A stretch of 64,000 nucleotides of DNA from AC-32 sp963813435. Its GTDB lineage: Bacteria; Actinomycetota; Thermoleophilia; Gaiellales; Gaiellaceae. This document shows, one piece after another, positions 37,069 to 45,204 of the stretch; the first letter of the stretch is position 1, and each line of letters opens with the position of its first letter. Both the position numbers and the translations under genes were made by a program. Location of the stretch: the NCBI GenBank assembly GCA_963813435.1, contig CAWEYY010000003.1, positions 992,001 through 1,056,000 of the forward strand, in the 5' to 3' direction. A model generated the notes under the pieces. It ran no database searches, was not told where the DNA came from, and saw nothing but the letters and a program-made list of their open reading frames with translations.

Positions 37069-37788
37069 TCAGCTCAGCGGAAGCAGAAACGCGCAGGGCC
37101 GGCCGTTGTCCGGGTAGGGCGAGCGCCCGACCTTCGTCACCATCAGCGGGCCGGCGACGTCCGGTAGCTCGACCTCGTCGCCCGGCGCGGGTGGCGGGCC
37201 GTCGCGCTCGACGAGCAGGTAGCGCTTGGCCGTCGGCACGAAGAGCAGGTGCGAGGACGGCTGCACGGGCGCGAGCTCGACCTTCGGATCCTCTTCCTCC
37301 TCGACGACCGCGAGCCTCGTGAACTCGCCGTGGAGCCGCTCGATCTCCTCGCGGAGCCGCTGGTTCTCGGCCTGGAGCTCGTCGAGCTCCGGATTGACCT
37401 CGGGCTCCGGCTCGGGCTCGGGCTCCGGCTCGAGCTCGGGCACGACCTCGAGCGCGGGCTTCACGTGCTCCAGGTGGACGACGTTCTCACGCTCGTCCTC
37501 CTGCTCGTCCAGGCCCTGTCCACGCGCGGCTCGGTGCCGCTTGTCGATCTCGGCCCAGAGGCCGGTGCCGAAACCGCGCTCCTGGTTCAGCTCGACTCCG
37601 TGCTGCTCGGCCAGCGCGATCGCCAGCGCCGGGCCGGACACGAAGCCCCGCTCGACGAGAATCGCGCCCAGGAGACGGCCGGTATCGGCCTGCTCCGAGA
37701 GGGCCCGGTCGAGCTCGTCCTTCGTGATCAGTTCCTTGGCGAGCAGCAACTCGCCCAGGGGACGCCAAGAGTTCTCCGCAGCTTCCAC
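37069..37788 (-). CDS. MshEN-domain protein with acidic Glu/Pro linker
   Basis: 239 residues. Residues about 10-72 form a type II secretion/MshE N-terminal (MshEN, c-di-GMP-binding in other proteins) domain (L-G-E-L-L-L, L-D-R-A-L-S-E-Q, L-G-x-I-L-V-E-R-G). A Glu-Pro repeat follows (near 120-133), then a coiled coil (about 135-160) and a short C-terminal domain. The ATPase module normally fused to MshEN is absent, so it is not a GspE motor; it may be an adaptor. Cytoplasmic. Confidence 0.75.
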   Translation of the reverse strand: MEAAENSWRPLGELLLAKELITKDELDRALSEQADTGRLLGAILVERGFVSGPALAIALAEQHGVELNQERGFGTGLWAEIDKRHRAARGQGLDEQEDERENVVHLEHVKPALEVVPELEPEPEPEPEPEVNPELDELQAENQRLREEIERLHGEFTRLAVVEEEEDPKVELAPVQPSSHLLFVPTAKRYLLVERDGPPPAPGDEVELPDVAGPLMVTKVGRSPYPDNGRPCAFLLPLS

Positions 37789-37826
37789 GTCCCTTCTATC
37801 GGCCGCTGGAGGCTATCCCACAAGGG

Positions 37827-38636
37827 TCAGTCGTCGAGCGTGAAGTCGCGCTGCGCGCGGACGAACGGGTCCGAATGGCGCGCCGAGATCTCCTCCGGCC
37901 AGTCACGCGGGAACTCGCCGAGGCTCTGGTGCTGCCCGCCCGGGACGCGAAGCTCGATCGAGATGCGGCCCTGCTCGATCCTGATCAGGTTGTACGCAGG
38001 GTGGGGAAAACCACGCGTGCGCTGCGTCGAGACCGTCCCCGAGTGCACGAGCAGCATCCCGCCGACCGGCCAGACGTAGGGCACGTGCCGGTGGCCGGCC
38101 AGAACGAGGTCGACCCCCGACTGGCGCAGGAGCGAGAGCACGTCGCCCGCGTCGAGCACCTGGTTCCGCTCCCGCCCGGTGCCCGGGATCGGCATCAGGT
38201 GGTGATGGCAGAGAAACACGCGCAGGTCAGCCTCGCCCGCGAAGCCCTCCTCGATCCAGCCGTAGTGCTCGCGGCCGATCTCGCCCTCGTCCAGGTCGGG
38301 CTTCGACGAGTCCACGGCGACCAGCGCGAGGTCGATCCCGGCGACGTCGAGCCGCAGGCGCGAGTCGCGGGCGCCGAACGTGTCCTCGTAGCGCAGGTAG
38401 CCGACGTTGCGCGCGTCGTGGTTGCCCGGGACGGGGACGATCCGCTCGCATTCGATCCGCGTGAGCTCCTGATGCGCGAGCGGGTACTGGTCCGGATAGC
38501 CGTCGTCGGTGATGTCACCGGCGATCACGACGAGGTCGGGCGTCTCCGCGTTGATCTCGTCGATCGCCGTCCGCAAGAGCTCCTGGCGGTAGCGATTGCC
38601 GCCGACGTGGACGTCCGAGATCTGCGCGATGAGCAC
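37827..38636 (-). CDS. Calcineurin-like metallophosphoesterase (CpdA/YfcE type)
   Basis: 269 residues with the full set: D-V-H near 8, G-D-I-T-D near 41 (D-D), G-N-H-D near 72, H-H near 142-143 (C-H-H-H-L), and G-H-R-H near 179. This is the dinuclear metal site of class III cyclic nucleotide or similar phosphodiesterases; cyclic AMP phosphodiesterase is most likely by motif spacing but not proven. GTG start, set by an AAGACT box. An ATP-grasp gene follows upstream on the same strand. Confidence 0.9.
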   Translation of the reverse strand: MLIAQISDVHVGGNRYRQELLRTAIDEINAETPDLVVIAGDITDDGYPDQYPLAHQELTRIECERIVPVPGNHDARNVGYLRYEDTFGARDSRLRLDVAGIDLALVAVDSSKPDLDEGEIGREHYGWIEEGFAGEADLRVFLCHHHLMPIPGTGRERNQVLDAGDVLSLLRQSGVDLVLAGHRHVPYVWPVGGMLLVHSGTVSTQRTRGFPHPAYNLIRIEQGRISIELRVPGGQHQSLGEFPRDWPEEISARHSDPFVRAQRDFTLDD

Positions 38637-38642
38637 CGAGAC

Positions 38643-38648
38643 AGTCTT
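38643..38648 (-). promoter_or_regulatory. -10 box of phosphoesterase gene
   Basis: AAGACT (first base off consensus), 6 nt before the GTG at 38636. Confidence 0.4.
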
Positions 38649-38654
38649 GCGCGA

Positions 38655-39524
38655 CTAGGCGCCGGTGGCGACCGTCTCGAGCGAAGCCTCTCCGCGCCCT
38701 CCCGCGAGCGCGGCGACCGCGTCGTCGAAGACGCTGCGGCCGGGAAGCGAGTAGACCGGGCGGAAGTCGACCGCACCGTTGAGCTCGATCACGCAGAAGC
38801 TGCCGGGCCCCGTCGGCAGGAGGTCGACCCCGACGAGGTCGAGGCCGGAGGCCGCGGCCGCCTCGAGCGCGAGCTGCACGGCGACGGGCGGCGGCTCGAC
38901 GGGCACCGCGGAAGCGCCGAGCGCGACGTTCGTGCGCCATTCTCCGGCCGCAGCGATCCGCTTGGCGGCGCCGATGATCGTCCCGCCGGCGACGACGAGC
39001 CTGAGGTCGTGGCCCAGCGGAGGAATCAGCTCCTGGACCAGGACGCCTCCCTGCCGGAACCACGGCCGGGACGCGAGCCGCTCGAGCTCACGCTCGAGCT
39101 CGCGTCGGCTCTCGCAGAGCACGACCTCCTTGCCCCAGCTGCCGAACCGCGGCTTGAGGACAGCCGGGTAATCGAGGTCCGGCGGCCCTTCGTGCGGCTC
39201 GATGAGCGTCGTGCGCGGGTGCGGCAGGCCGGCCTGGCGGAGCGTACGGGCGGTCAAGAGCTTGTCGTGCGCAAGCAGGATCGCGCCGGGGCGGTTGAGG
39301 ACGACGACGCCGGCCTCCGCGAGCCGGTCGAGCGACCGGAGCCCCTCCTCGACGCCGCCGAGGTCTTCGCGGACGTCCAGCCTGGCAAGCGCGAGGTCTC
39401 CATGTCCGAGCTTGAGCAGCGCCTCCTGAGGAGTCAGGAGCTCTGCCGGGTACCCGCTCCAGGACCGGGCCGCCAGCGCGAGGTTGGTCGGAGTCGAGTG
39501 GTGGGCGACGATTGACACACGCAC
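38655..39524 (-). CDS. ATP-grasp ligase (RimK/glutathione synthetase-like)
   Basis: 289 residues, ATP-grasp fold: Y-P-A-V-L-K-P-R-F-G-S-W-G near 114 (nucleotide loop), V-Q-E-L-I-P near 163, and near the end G-V-D-L-L-P and C-V-I-E-L-N-G-A-V-D with the Mg2+-binding Glu and Asn. Like RimK and LysX it should add an amino acid to a carboxyl group. Substrate unknown. The GTG lies 6 nt after an AACAAT box. Confidence 0.85.
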   Translation of the reverse strand: MRVSIVAHHSTPTNLALAARSWSGYPAELLTPQEALLKLGHGDLALARLDVREDLGGVEEGLRSLDRLAEAGVVVLNRPGAILLAHDKLLTARTLRQAGLPHPRTTLIEPHEGPPDLDYPAVLKPRFGSWGKEVVLCESRRELERELERLASRPWFRQGGVLVQELIPPLGHDLRLVVAGGTIIGAAKRIAAAGEWRTNVALGASAVPVEPPPVAVQLALEAAAASGLDLVGVDLLPTGPGSFCVIELNGAVDFRPVYSLPGRSVFDDAVAALAGGRGEASLETVATGA

Positions 39525-39530
39525 GCCTAG

Positions 39531-39536
39531 ATTGTT
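39531..39536 (-). promoter_or_regulatory. -10 box of ATP-grasp gene
   Basis: AACAAT (first base off consensus), 6 nt before the GTG at 39524. Confidence 0.4.
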
Positions 39537-39579
39537 GCTCAGGGATGCAAATCCTGGGAAGCGATCAGGTTACGGACCC

Positions 39580-40215
39580 GTGACAAAGTGGCGCGGCTCC
39601 GCGGTTTCTGGCCAAAATTCCCTCGACCGAATCACCCTTGACGCCGAAGCGAGCGTGGCTCCACAACCGATCAAATCCCCGTGCTCCAGAAAGTTCTACA
39701 AGGCCGCTCGTCACAGCGGAACCCGCAGGCTCTCGGAGATCGCGCTCATCGTGCTCCACGCGGAAGAGGCCCCGACCGCGCGAGCGGCAGCCAGCTACTT
39801 CAAGTCCCCCGACGCAACGGGCTCGGCGCATCTCTGCGTCGACGACGGGATCTGCTACCGGTGCCTCGCCAACGAGGACGTTCCCTGGGCGGCTCCTGGA
39901 GCGAACACGAACGGCTTCCACATCGAGCAGGCCGGGTACGCCCGCTGGTCCACCGTCGTGTGGAAGAAGCACCTCATGACGCTTCAGCGTGCCGCCTACA
40001 AGACCGCCTTCCACTGCAAGCTCTTCGGGATCCCCGTGCGCTTCGTCGACTGGCGCAAGCTCCGAGCCGGCGCGAGCGGGATCACCACCCACCGGCAGGT
40101 CTCCAGAGCCTTCGGCGGGAGCCACCAGGATCCCGGTCCCTTCTGGCCCCGGGCGCTGTTCATGTGGCACTGCCGGCGCTACTACAAGCAGCTGGCGGCG
40201 AACGACGGGCGGTGA
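39580..40215 (+). CDS. N-acetylmuramoyl-L-alanine amidase-like (Amidase_2/PGRP)
   Basis: 211 residues from the proposed GTG. Residues near 60-75 carry I-V-L-H with the first zinc ligand His, followed by S-A-H-L-C-V-D-D and the W-A-A-P-G-A-N-T-N-G-F-H-I-E core; G-I-T-T-H-R-Q and H-Q-D-P-G near the end give the other ligands. This is the amidase_2 fold that cleaves peptidoglycan stem peptides, possibly phage-derived lysin or cell-wall recycling. N-terminus is uncertain and overlaps nothing firm. The stop lies within a tRNA-Val relic on the other strand. Confidence 0.75.
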   Translation: MTKWRGSAVSGQNSLDRITLDAEASVAPQPIKSPCSRKFYKAARHSGTRRLSEIALIVLHAEEAPTARAAASYFKSPDATGSAHLCVDDGICYRCLANEDVPWAAPGANTNGFHIEQAGYARWSTVVWKKHLMTLQRAAYKTAFHCKLFGIPVRFVDWRKLRAGASGITTHRQVSRAFGGSHQDPGPFWPRALFMWHCRRYYKQLAANDGR

Positions 40216-40280
40216 CGGGATCGAACCGCCGACCTCCTGCTTGTAAGGAGGCGCCCTTACCAATTGAGAGGTGCGACGAT
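40206..40280 (-). pseudogene. Degenerate tRNA-Val (TAC) relic
   Basis: The 3' half is tRNA-like on the minus strand: T-arm with GGTTCGATCC and the acceptor strand ACCGCCC at 40207-40213. The anticodon arm reads as CCTCC, TTACAA, GCAGG, lacking one base needed for a 7-nt loop; the D-arm TCAATTGGTAA is recognisable, but the matching 5' acceptor strand GGGCGGT is missing (GTCGCAC instead). Similar to but distinct from the intact tRNA-Val at 52.3 kb. Confidence 0.7.
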
Positions 40281-40346
40281 AACGCTACATCCGTACCGGC
40301 TCCGTCAAGTCGCGAACGGTTGAGTCGAACGACCGACCGCGCCTCG

Positions 40347-40550
40347 CTAGGCGTGCCCGACCGGGGCGCCGATCGAGAGGGCGCCTACGGGACAAGCGTC
40401 GCAGATCTGGTTCGCACGTTCTTCCTCGAGCTCGGGAATCAGTACGTGCGCGGTGCCGTGCTCGTCCAGCTCGACCGCTTCAGGGTCGAGTGCGATGCAT
40501 TCGGCTGAGCCGATGCAGACGTCTGGGTCGACGATCAGGTGTACGAGCAT
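40347..40550 (-). CDS. Ferredoxin, small [3Fe-4S]/[4Fe-4S] type
   Basis: 67 residues. Cys near 12 and 18 (C-I-G-S-A-E-C), and the closing C-D-A-C-P-V-G near 52-57 with the last cluster Cys before Pro, as in P450-type ferredoxins. Strong ribosome site GGAGGA. It lies 10 bp after an FAD reductase gene on the same strand, forming a reductase-ferredoxin pair that would pass electrons from NAD(P)H. No cytochrome P450 is nearby, so the acceptor is unknown. Confidence 0.9.
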   Translation of the reverse strand: MLVHLIVDPDVCIGSAECIALDPEAVELDEHGTAHVLIPELEEERANQICDACPVGALSIGAPVGHA

Positions 40551-40560
40551 GGTGTCCTCC

Positions 40561-41715
40561 TCAGGCGTGAGTGGTGGCCGGTAGTCGAGGGTTGGCGGAG
40601 GCGACGAGCTCGCGAGCCTCGCGCAGGCGCGCGGGCGCGTTGAGCAGGAGCACGCAGGCGGGCGCGCCTCGTGAGTCGTGACCGACGACGAGCCCGTCTT
40701 CGTCACGCCAGTCGACGGCCGCGTCGCTGACTCCGACCTGCTGGATCCGGAGAGGGCCGACATCGCTGAAGAAGTAGGGCTCGCGTGCGTAGGGTGCGGC
40801 CGAACCGAGGATCGACTCGGCTGCGTGACGTCCGCTCCAGAGCGCGTGATCCCAGTGCGGGATGGCGATCCGGCCCCAGCGTGGATGCGGAAACGAGAGG
40901 CAGTCGCCGCACGCCCAGAGCCGCTCGCGGCCGATCACGCGGAGGCGCTCGTCGGCCGGCAGGGTCAGTGCCCTGGCGTCCGGGCCGGCGAGCTCGGGCG
41001 GGAGGCTCGAACGGAAGCCTGCCGCCGAGACGACGACGTCGCAGCGAAGGTCACCGTGGGTTGACGTGTGCACGACGGCGACCTCGGAGTCGAAGCTCGC
41101 GGAGTCGATCTTGCACAGGCCGAGGAAGTCCACGCCGAGTTCATCCAGCGCGGCGACGGCGGCGTCGGACACCTCCGGGAGCAAGCGTGCAAGCGGGCGG
41201 TCGAGCATGTCGACCAGCGTCACTTCGTGTGCAGCGGCAAGTGTCGCAGCGGTCTCCGTGCCGATCAGTCCCGCACCCACGACGACCACGCGCCTGTTCG
41301 GAAGGGCCAGGTGCCGGACGAGAGAGACGAGACCCACGCCCGTCGTGTTTTCCTCGGCCTCCTCGAGCCCAGGAACCGGCGGCTTCGGATACCGCAGGCC
41401 CGTCGCCCAGACGAGGGTCGGCGCCTCGATCTCGAGCAGCGCGCCACCCGCCGACCGGCTGACGACGAGGCGGCGGTGGTCAAGGTCGCACGCGGTCACG
41501 ACCCCGTCCACGTGCTCGATGCCTTGCTCGGCGAGCCGCGCCGCGTCGGCGAGTACCGGCACGCGACCGGTCAGGAGCGCGCGCTTGGACAGCGGCGGCC
41601 GATCGTGCGGCAGGCCTGGCCCGATCATCATCACCGCCACTTCGCGCTCTGCGAGCCGCGCAGCGCACGCATACCCGGAGACGCCGTTGCCGACGACGAC
41701 GACGAAATCTCTCAT
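40561..41715 (-). CDS. FAD-dependent ferredoxin reductase-like oxidoreductase
   Basis: 384 residues, pyridine nucleotide-disulfide oxidoreductase fold: FAD loop V-V-V-G-N-G-V-S-G-Y near 6-15, NAD(P) loop V-V-V-G-A-G-L-I-G near 146-154, and a C-terminal FAD motif A-C-G-D-C near 268. No redox-active disulfide C-x4-C, so it fits rubredoxin/ferredoxin reductases. Ferredoxin follows in the operon. Divergent from a membrane redox gene cluster across a 225-bp gap. Confidence 0.88.
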   Translation of the reverse strand: MRDFVVVVGNGVSGYACAARLAEREVAVMMIGPGLPHDRPPLSKRALLTGRVPVLADAARLAEQGIEHVDGVVTACDLDHRRLVVSRSAGGALLEIEAPTLVWATGLRYPKPPVPGLEEAEENTTGVGLVSLVRHLALPNRRVVVVGAGLIGTETAATLAAAHEVTLVDMLDRPLARLLPEVSDAAVAALDELGVDFLGLCKIDSASFDSEVAVVHTSTHGDLRCDVVVSAAGFRSSLPPELAGPDARALTLPADERLRVIGRERLWACGDCLSFPHPRWGRIAIPHWDHALWSGRHAAESILGSAAPYAREPYFFSDVGPLRIQQVGVSDAAVDWRDEDGLVVGHDSRGAPACVLLLNAPARLREARELVASANPRLPATTHA

Positions 41716-41940
41716 GCGCCAATCAGAGCCCGTCCGGCGGGCGGCCGCGTCGGGGCGCACGCCTATCGGACCTCGGGAAACCCGCAGACGTGCTCGGCGC
41801 GCCAGAGATCGCCACCGCGCGGGAAACCCCGTATCCGATCTGCGAACCGCTACGGATGCCGCACGCGCCGGACAGATCGATCATCGACGACGAGAACGCG
41901 CGTCGGCGCGGTCTAGGAGCAAGCGAGCGAAAGGATCACT

Positions 41941-42159
41941 GTGGCTGCGGCCGCAAACGATCGGCCAGGCCAATCGACAGTAAGCCGGCCTCAGCTGCTT
42001 GTGTTCGCAGCAGTCCTGACGGCGACCGCGCTGACCGGTGCCGCAGCCGTCGCCGGCTTGAAGCGAAGCGTTCCCGCTGTGCCCACAGCGCCGCGGGTGG
42101 GCCAGACCATCACCCCCGTCACGCCGGCTCCGCCGCGGCGGGTCGAGCCAGGAGACTGA
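41941..42159 (+). CDS. Small single-helix protein of redox cluster
   Basis: 72 residues; cytoplasmic N-terminus, one membrane helix (about 19-39), and a Pro/Thr/Val-rich extracytoplasmic tail. Unrecognised. GTG start with AAGGA ribosome site. First of four tightly spaced genes leading to ApbE. Confidence 0.6.
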   Translation: MAAAANDRPGQSTVSRPQLLVFAAVLTATALTGAAAVAGLKRSVPAVPTAPRVGQTITPVTPAPPRRVEPGD

Positions 42160-42160
42160 G

Positions 42161-42379
42161 ATGCGCAACCTCTGGGCAGCCGTTTTCGCGACCTGGGCGC
42201 TCTTCGCCGTGCTCGCGGTGCTTGCCTGGACGCGCCCGCAGCCCGCGACGGCGCCGCAGCCCATCCCCGGAGCCGTCGTCGTCACGGACAAGAGCGGCAA
42301 GAGCCACCTCGTCGTCGTGCGAGGCGGCGCCTCGACGCCGCACGCGACGACACGAACATCGCCGGTCGGGGCAGGATGA
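42161..42379 (+). CDS. Small single-helix protein, possible FMN acceptor
   Basis: 72 residues: N-terminal membrane helix (about 5-23) and a short extracytoplasmic part with G-G-A-S-T near residue 57. ApbE flavinates Thr/Ser in S/T-G-A-S/T motifs, so G-G-A-S-T is a weak match at best. ATG one base after the stop of the preceding gene. Otherwise unrecognised. Confidence 0.55.
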   Translation: MRNLWAAVFATWALFAVLAVLAWTRPQPATAPQPIPGAVVVTDKSGKSHLVVVRGGASTPHATTRTSPVGAG

Positions 42380-43008
42380 TCGCCGCTCAGACGGCCGGAG
42401 TGCCGGTGGCCTGGCTCGTCGCGCGGGCAGCTGGCCTCGTCGCCTTCGGCCTGCTGACGGTCGCCGTCACGCTTGGCCTCGCCCTCAGCACCAGGCTGCT
42501 CGGCAACAACCGCGGCAAGGCGCTGCTCGGCTGGCACCAGACGCTGATGTGGACAGCCCTCGCGATGCTCGTCCTCCACGGAGGCGCGCTCGCACTCGAC
42601 CCGGTCATGCGCTTCGGGATCGTCGGCGTGCTCGTGCCCGGCGCGGCACCCTGGCGGCCCGTGCCGGTCGCCGCCGGCATCCTCACCGCTTGGCTAATGC
42701 TCGCCCTTGCAGCCTCGTTCCACGTCCGCCGCCGCATCGGCCAGCGCCGCTGGCGCCTGCTGCACTACGCCAGCTTCATGGCGTTCACGTTCGGCCTCTA
42801 CCACGCGCTCAACGTCGGCACCGATCTCACCGGCACGCGCGGGCTGATCTTCGCCGGGGTCGTCGCGGCTCCGGTCGTGTGGCTGATCTACGCGCGCATC
42901 CTGATGCCGCGACCCGGAGCGCGACCGGTACCCGCCCGCCCCGTACCGCCAGCACCCCCGACCACCGCGCAGCCGCCGGAGCGCCGCCGCGCCACGGCAC
43001 CCGCATGA
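42376..43008 (+). CDS. Ferric reductase-like transmembrane protein
   Basis: 210 residues with about five or six helices and the heme-binding His pairs of the ferric reductase/MsrQ domain: W-H-Q-T with a His on the same helix (L-H-G-G-A), and L-H-Y with L-Y-H-A in a later helix. Two b-type hemes across the membrane are expected. C-terminal Pro/Ala-rich cytoplasmic tail. ATG overlaps the previous stop and the next gene is apbE. Confidence 0.85.
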   Translation: MIAAQTAGVPVAWLVARAAGLVAFGLLTVAVTLGLALSTRLLGNNRGKALLGWHQTLMWTALAMLVLHGGALALDPVMRFGIVGVLVPGAAPWRPVPVAAGILTAWLMLALAASFHVRRRIGQRRWRLLHYASFMAFTFGLYHALNVGTDLTGTRGLIFAGVVAAPVVWLIYARILMPRPGARPVPARPVPPAPPTTAQPPERRRATAPA

Positions 43009-43994
43009 CACGGACGTTGCAGCGCGACTCGTTCCGCGCGATGGGCACGAACTGCGCGGTCGCCGTGACCGCGGACCCGTGCGACCTCATCCTCGCCGGC
43101 CGCGCACTCGTCGCCGCGCGGCGAGAGGTGGAGGCCTGCGAGCGCGCCCTCTCGCGCTTTGACGCATACAGCGACCTGTCGCGACTCAACAGTGCGAGCG
43201 GTGCCTGGGTCGCTGTCGACGCGCGGCTCATCGACGCGCTTGCGGCCGCGCTTGGCGCGCGCAGGGATACGCGGGGGCGGTTCGACCCGACGATCCTCCC
43301 GGCACTCACCGCCGCCGGCTACGATCGCTCCTTCGAGCTGCTCACGGAACGGCCGGCCATCCCGCTCGACGGCTGGCGTGCGGGCGCGCGTATCGACCTC
43401 GATCCGGGCCGGGGGAAGGCGCGAGTCGAGAGGGGAGCCGCCGTCGACCTCGGCGGCATCGGGAAGGGCTTCACCGCGACGCGCGCACTGGGCACGATGC
43501 GCACGGCCTGGCCCGCGCTGACCGGCGCGCTCGTGGATCTGGGCGGCGACATCGCCGTCCTGGGCTCCCCGCCCGAGGGCGACCTCTGGCGGATAGACGT
43601 CACAGACCCGAGAGCGCCCGACCGCGTCGCCGCGACGCTCGAGCTGAGAGAGGGAGGCGTCGCCACGTCCGGACGGGACACCCGGCGCTTCGGACCCGGC
43701 CGTCGGCTCCACCACCTCATCGACCCTGCGACCGGGACACCCGCCGTCGCCGGTCCGCTCTCGGTGACGGTCGTGGCCAAGAGTGCCACCGAGGCCGAGG
43801 CTTATGCGACCGCACTTGCGATCGCGGAGGTCGAAGACGCGCGCGACCAACTCGCCTGTCGTCCGGACATCGGCGCGCTGCTTGTGCCGCTCCAGGGTGA
43901 GCCGATTGCGATTGGCCGTGTCCCCATGGCTCGCGAGAGGCCGCGACCGCGGCTCGTCGTCTCTGCGCAGGCAGGGCGTGTTGCGTGGCGCTGA
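43005..43994 (+). CDS. apbE: FAD:protein FMN transferase ApbE
   Basis: 329 residues. A-M-G-T-N-C opening, D-L-G-G-I-G-K-G-F near 145, L-V-D-L-G-G-D-I near 176, T-S-G near 216 and H-H-L-I-D-P-A-T-G near 237 are the ApbE core with FAD- and Mg2+-binding residues. No signal peptide is evident, unusual for an enzyme acting outside the membrane, so it may act in the cytoplasm or be exported otherwise. It overlaps the ferric reductase-like gene. The acceptor protein is not obvious in the window. Confidence 0.92.
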   Translation: MTRTLQRDSFRAMGTNCAVAVTADPCDLILAGRALVAARREVEACERALSRFDAYSDLSRLNSASGAWVAVDARLIDALAAALGARRDTRGRFDPTILPALTAAGYDRSFELLTERPAIPLDGWRAGARIDLDPGRGKARVERGAAVDLGGIGKGFTATRALGTMRTAWPALTGALVDLGGDIAVLGSPPEGDLWRIDVTDPRAPDRVAATLELREGGVATSGRDTRRFGPGRRLHHLIDPATGTPAVAGPLSVTVVAKSATEAEAYATALAIAEVEDARDQLACRPDIGALLVPLQGEPIAIGRVPMARERPRPRLVVSAQAGRVAWR

Positions 43995-44482
43995 AGGCCC
44001 TAACGCACGCACGCACACGCACGCATGCCCTGGCGCTCGTCACGGCAGCGCTCGTCGTCGCCGTCTCGACCGGCTGCTTCGGCGGCGGTGGCGGCGCAAC
44101 AAGCGGCGGGCAAGCGGCGCAGTCGTCCGCCGCCGACTTCATCCGCCAGGTCACGACCGAGTTCTCGCGGGGCCAATCCGGACGGTTGTGGGACAGCCTT
44201 CATCCGGCCGACCAGGCGATCGTCAGTCGCTCTCGTTACACGGCGTGCCAGAGCAACGCGGGCTTCGACCTGAGGAGGTTCAAGATCCTCGAGACGTACG
44301 CCGACACGGTCGATATCGAGGGCAAAGCGAAGCCCTCGACCGCGGTCTCCGTCCAGGTCACCTCGGATGACGGCGTGACGACCGCGACCATGCACGCGAT
44401 CAAGTTCAACGGCAGGTGGCGTTGGATCCTCGCGCCGGCCGACTACGCGGCCTACAAGCAAGGCAAGTGCCCGTCCTCCTAG
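43985..44482 (+). CDS. Lipoprotein, NTF2-like possible
   Basis: 165 residues with a signal peptide and lipobox S-T-G-C near 28-31, then a Gly-rich linker and a soluble domain of about 110 residues with no recognised family; D-F-I-R-Q-V and W-R-W-I-L-A hint at an NTF2-like or DUF4878 fold. The GTG overlaps the apbE stop, so it belongs to the redox cluster and could be its surface component. Its N-terminus is encoded by an ACGC-rich run. Confidence 0.65.
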   Translation: MALKALTHARTRTHALALVTAALVVAVSTGCFGGGGGATSGGQAAQSSAADFIRQVTTEFSRGQSGRLWDSLHPADQAIVSRSRYTACQSNAGFDLRRFKILETYADTVDIEGKAKPSTAVSVQVTSDDGVTTATMHAIKFNGRWRWILAPADYAAYKQGKCPSS

Positions 44483-44575
44483 ATTTGGGCTTAGATAGGA
44501 CTCCGTAGTTGTCCACAGGTGCATCGGCGTATTCGCCCGATGCTGCTCGAGTGCCCTCGTGCCAGCCTTCGTGGT

Positions 44576-45202
44576 ATGGAAGAGGTACAGACGCCGGGCG
44601 GCCCGGCGGCGCCGGTTGAGCTGGTCGACCTTCCGGTCGAGCCGGGATTGTGGGAGCGCGTGTTTTTCGTCGCCCCACTGGTGCTGATCGGGACCAAAGA
44701 GGACGAGGGATGGGACTTCGCCCCGAAGCACATGGCGATGCCGCTCGGCTGGGAGGGTTTCTACTGCTTCGCGTGCAGCCCGCACCACGCGACCTACCAG
44801 AACGTGAAGGCGTATCCGCAGTTCACGGTGAGCTTTCCGCCGCCCGATCGGATCGTCGAGTCGAGCTTCGCGGCCGGCGGACGGTTCGCGGGCGGGGTGA
44901 AGCCTGCGCTGGCGGCCGTTCCCACGGCCCCGGCGCGGGTCGTCGACGTGCCCGTCGTCGCTGGATGCCCGCTGTACCTCGAGTGCGAGCTGGAGCGGAT
45001 CGTGGACGGCTTCGGCCCGAACAGCCTGATCGTCGGCCGCGTCGTGGCCGCCACTGCCATGCGCGAAGCAGTGCGCGGGGCCGAGGTGGACGACGCGGAT
45101 CTCGTCTACCGGCTCGGCCTGCTCGCGTATCTCGCGCCCGGCCGATTCGCGGTCGTCCGCGAGAGCTCGTCGTTCCCGTACCCGGCCGATTTCCGGCGGT
45201 AA
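44576..45202 (+). CDS. Flavin reductase-like / split-barrel FMN-binding protein
   Basis: 208 residues. P-L-G-W-E-G-F-Y-C-F-A-C-S-P-H-H-A-T and Q-F-T-V-S-F-P-P are typical of the flavin reductase-like (FMN-binding split barrel) domain. It may bind FMN and reduce flavin, or act as an oxygenase partner. ATG chosen because the upstream codons to 44519 are not family-like. The stop TAA is followed after 2 nt by an M20 peptidase gene. Confidence 0.82.
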   Translation: MEEVQTPGGPAAPVELVDLPVEPGLWERVFFVAPLVLIGTKEDEGWDFAPKHMAMPLGWEGFYCFACSPHHATYQNVKAYPQFTVSFPPPDRIVESSFAAGGRFAGGVKPALAAVPTAPARVVDVPVVAGCPLYLECELERIVDGFGPNSLIVGRVVAATAMREAVRGAEVDDADLVYRLGLLAYLAPGRFAVVRESSSFPYPADFRR

Positions 45203-45204
45203 CG

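Noticed and set aside
44003..44026. Short tandem ACGC-type repeat as a CRISPR or regulatory array
   Set aside because: Only about 24 bp, inside the signal-peptide codons of a lipoprotein; a simple microsatellite.
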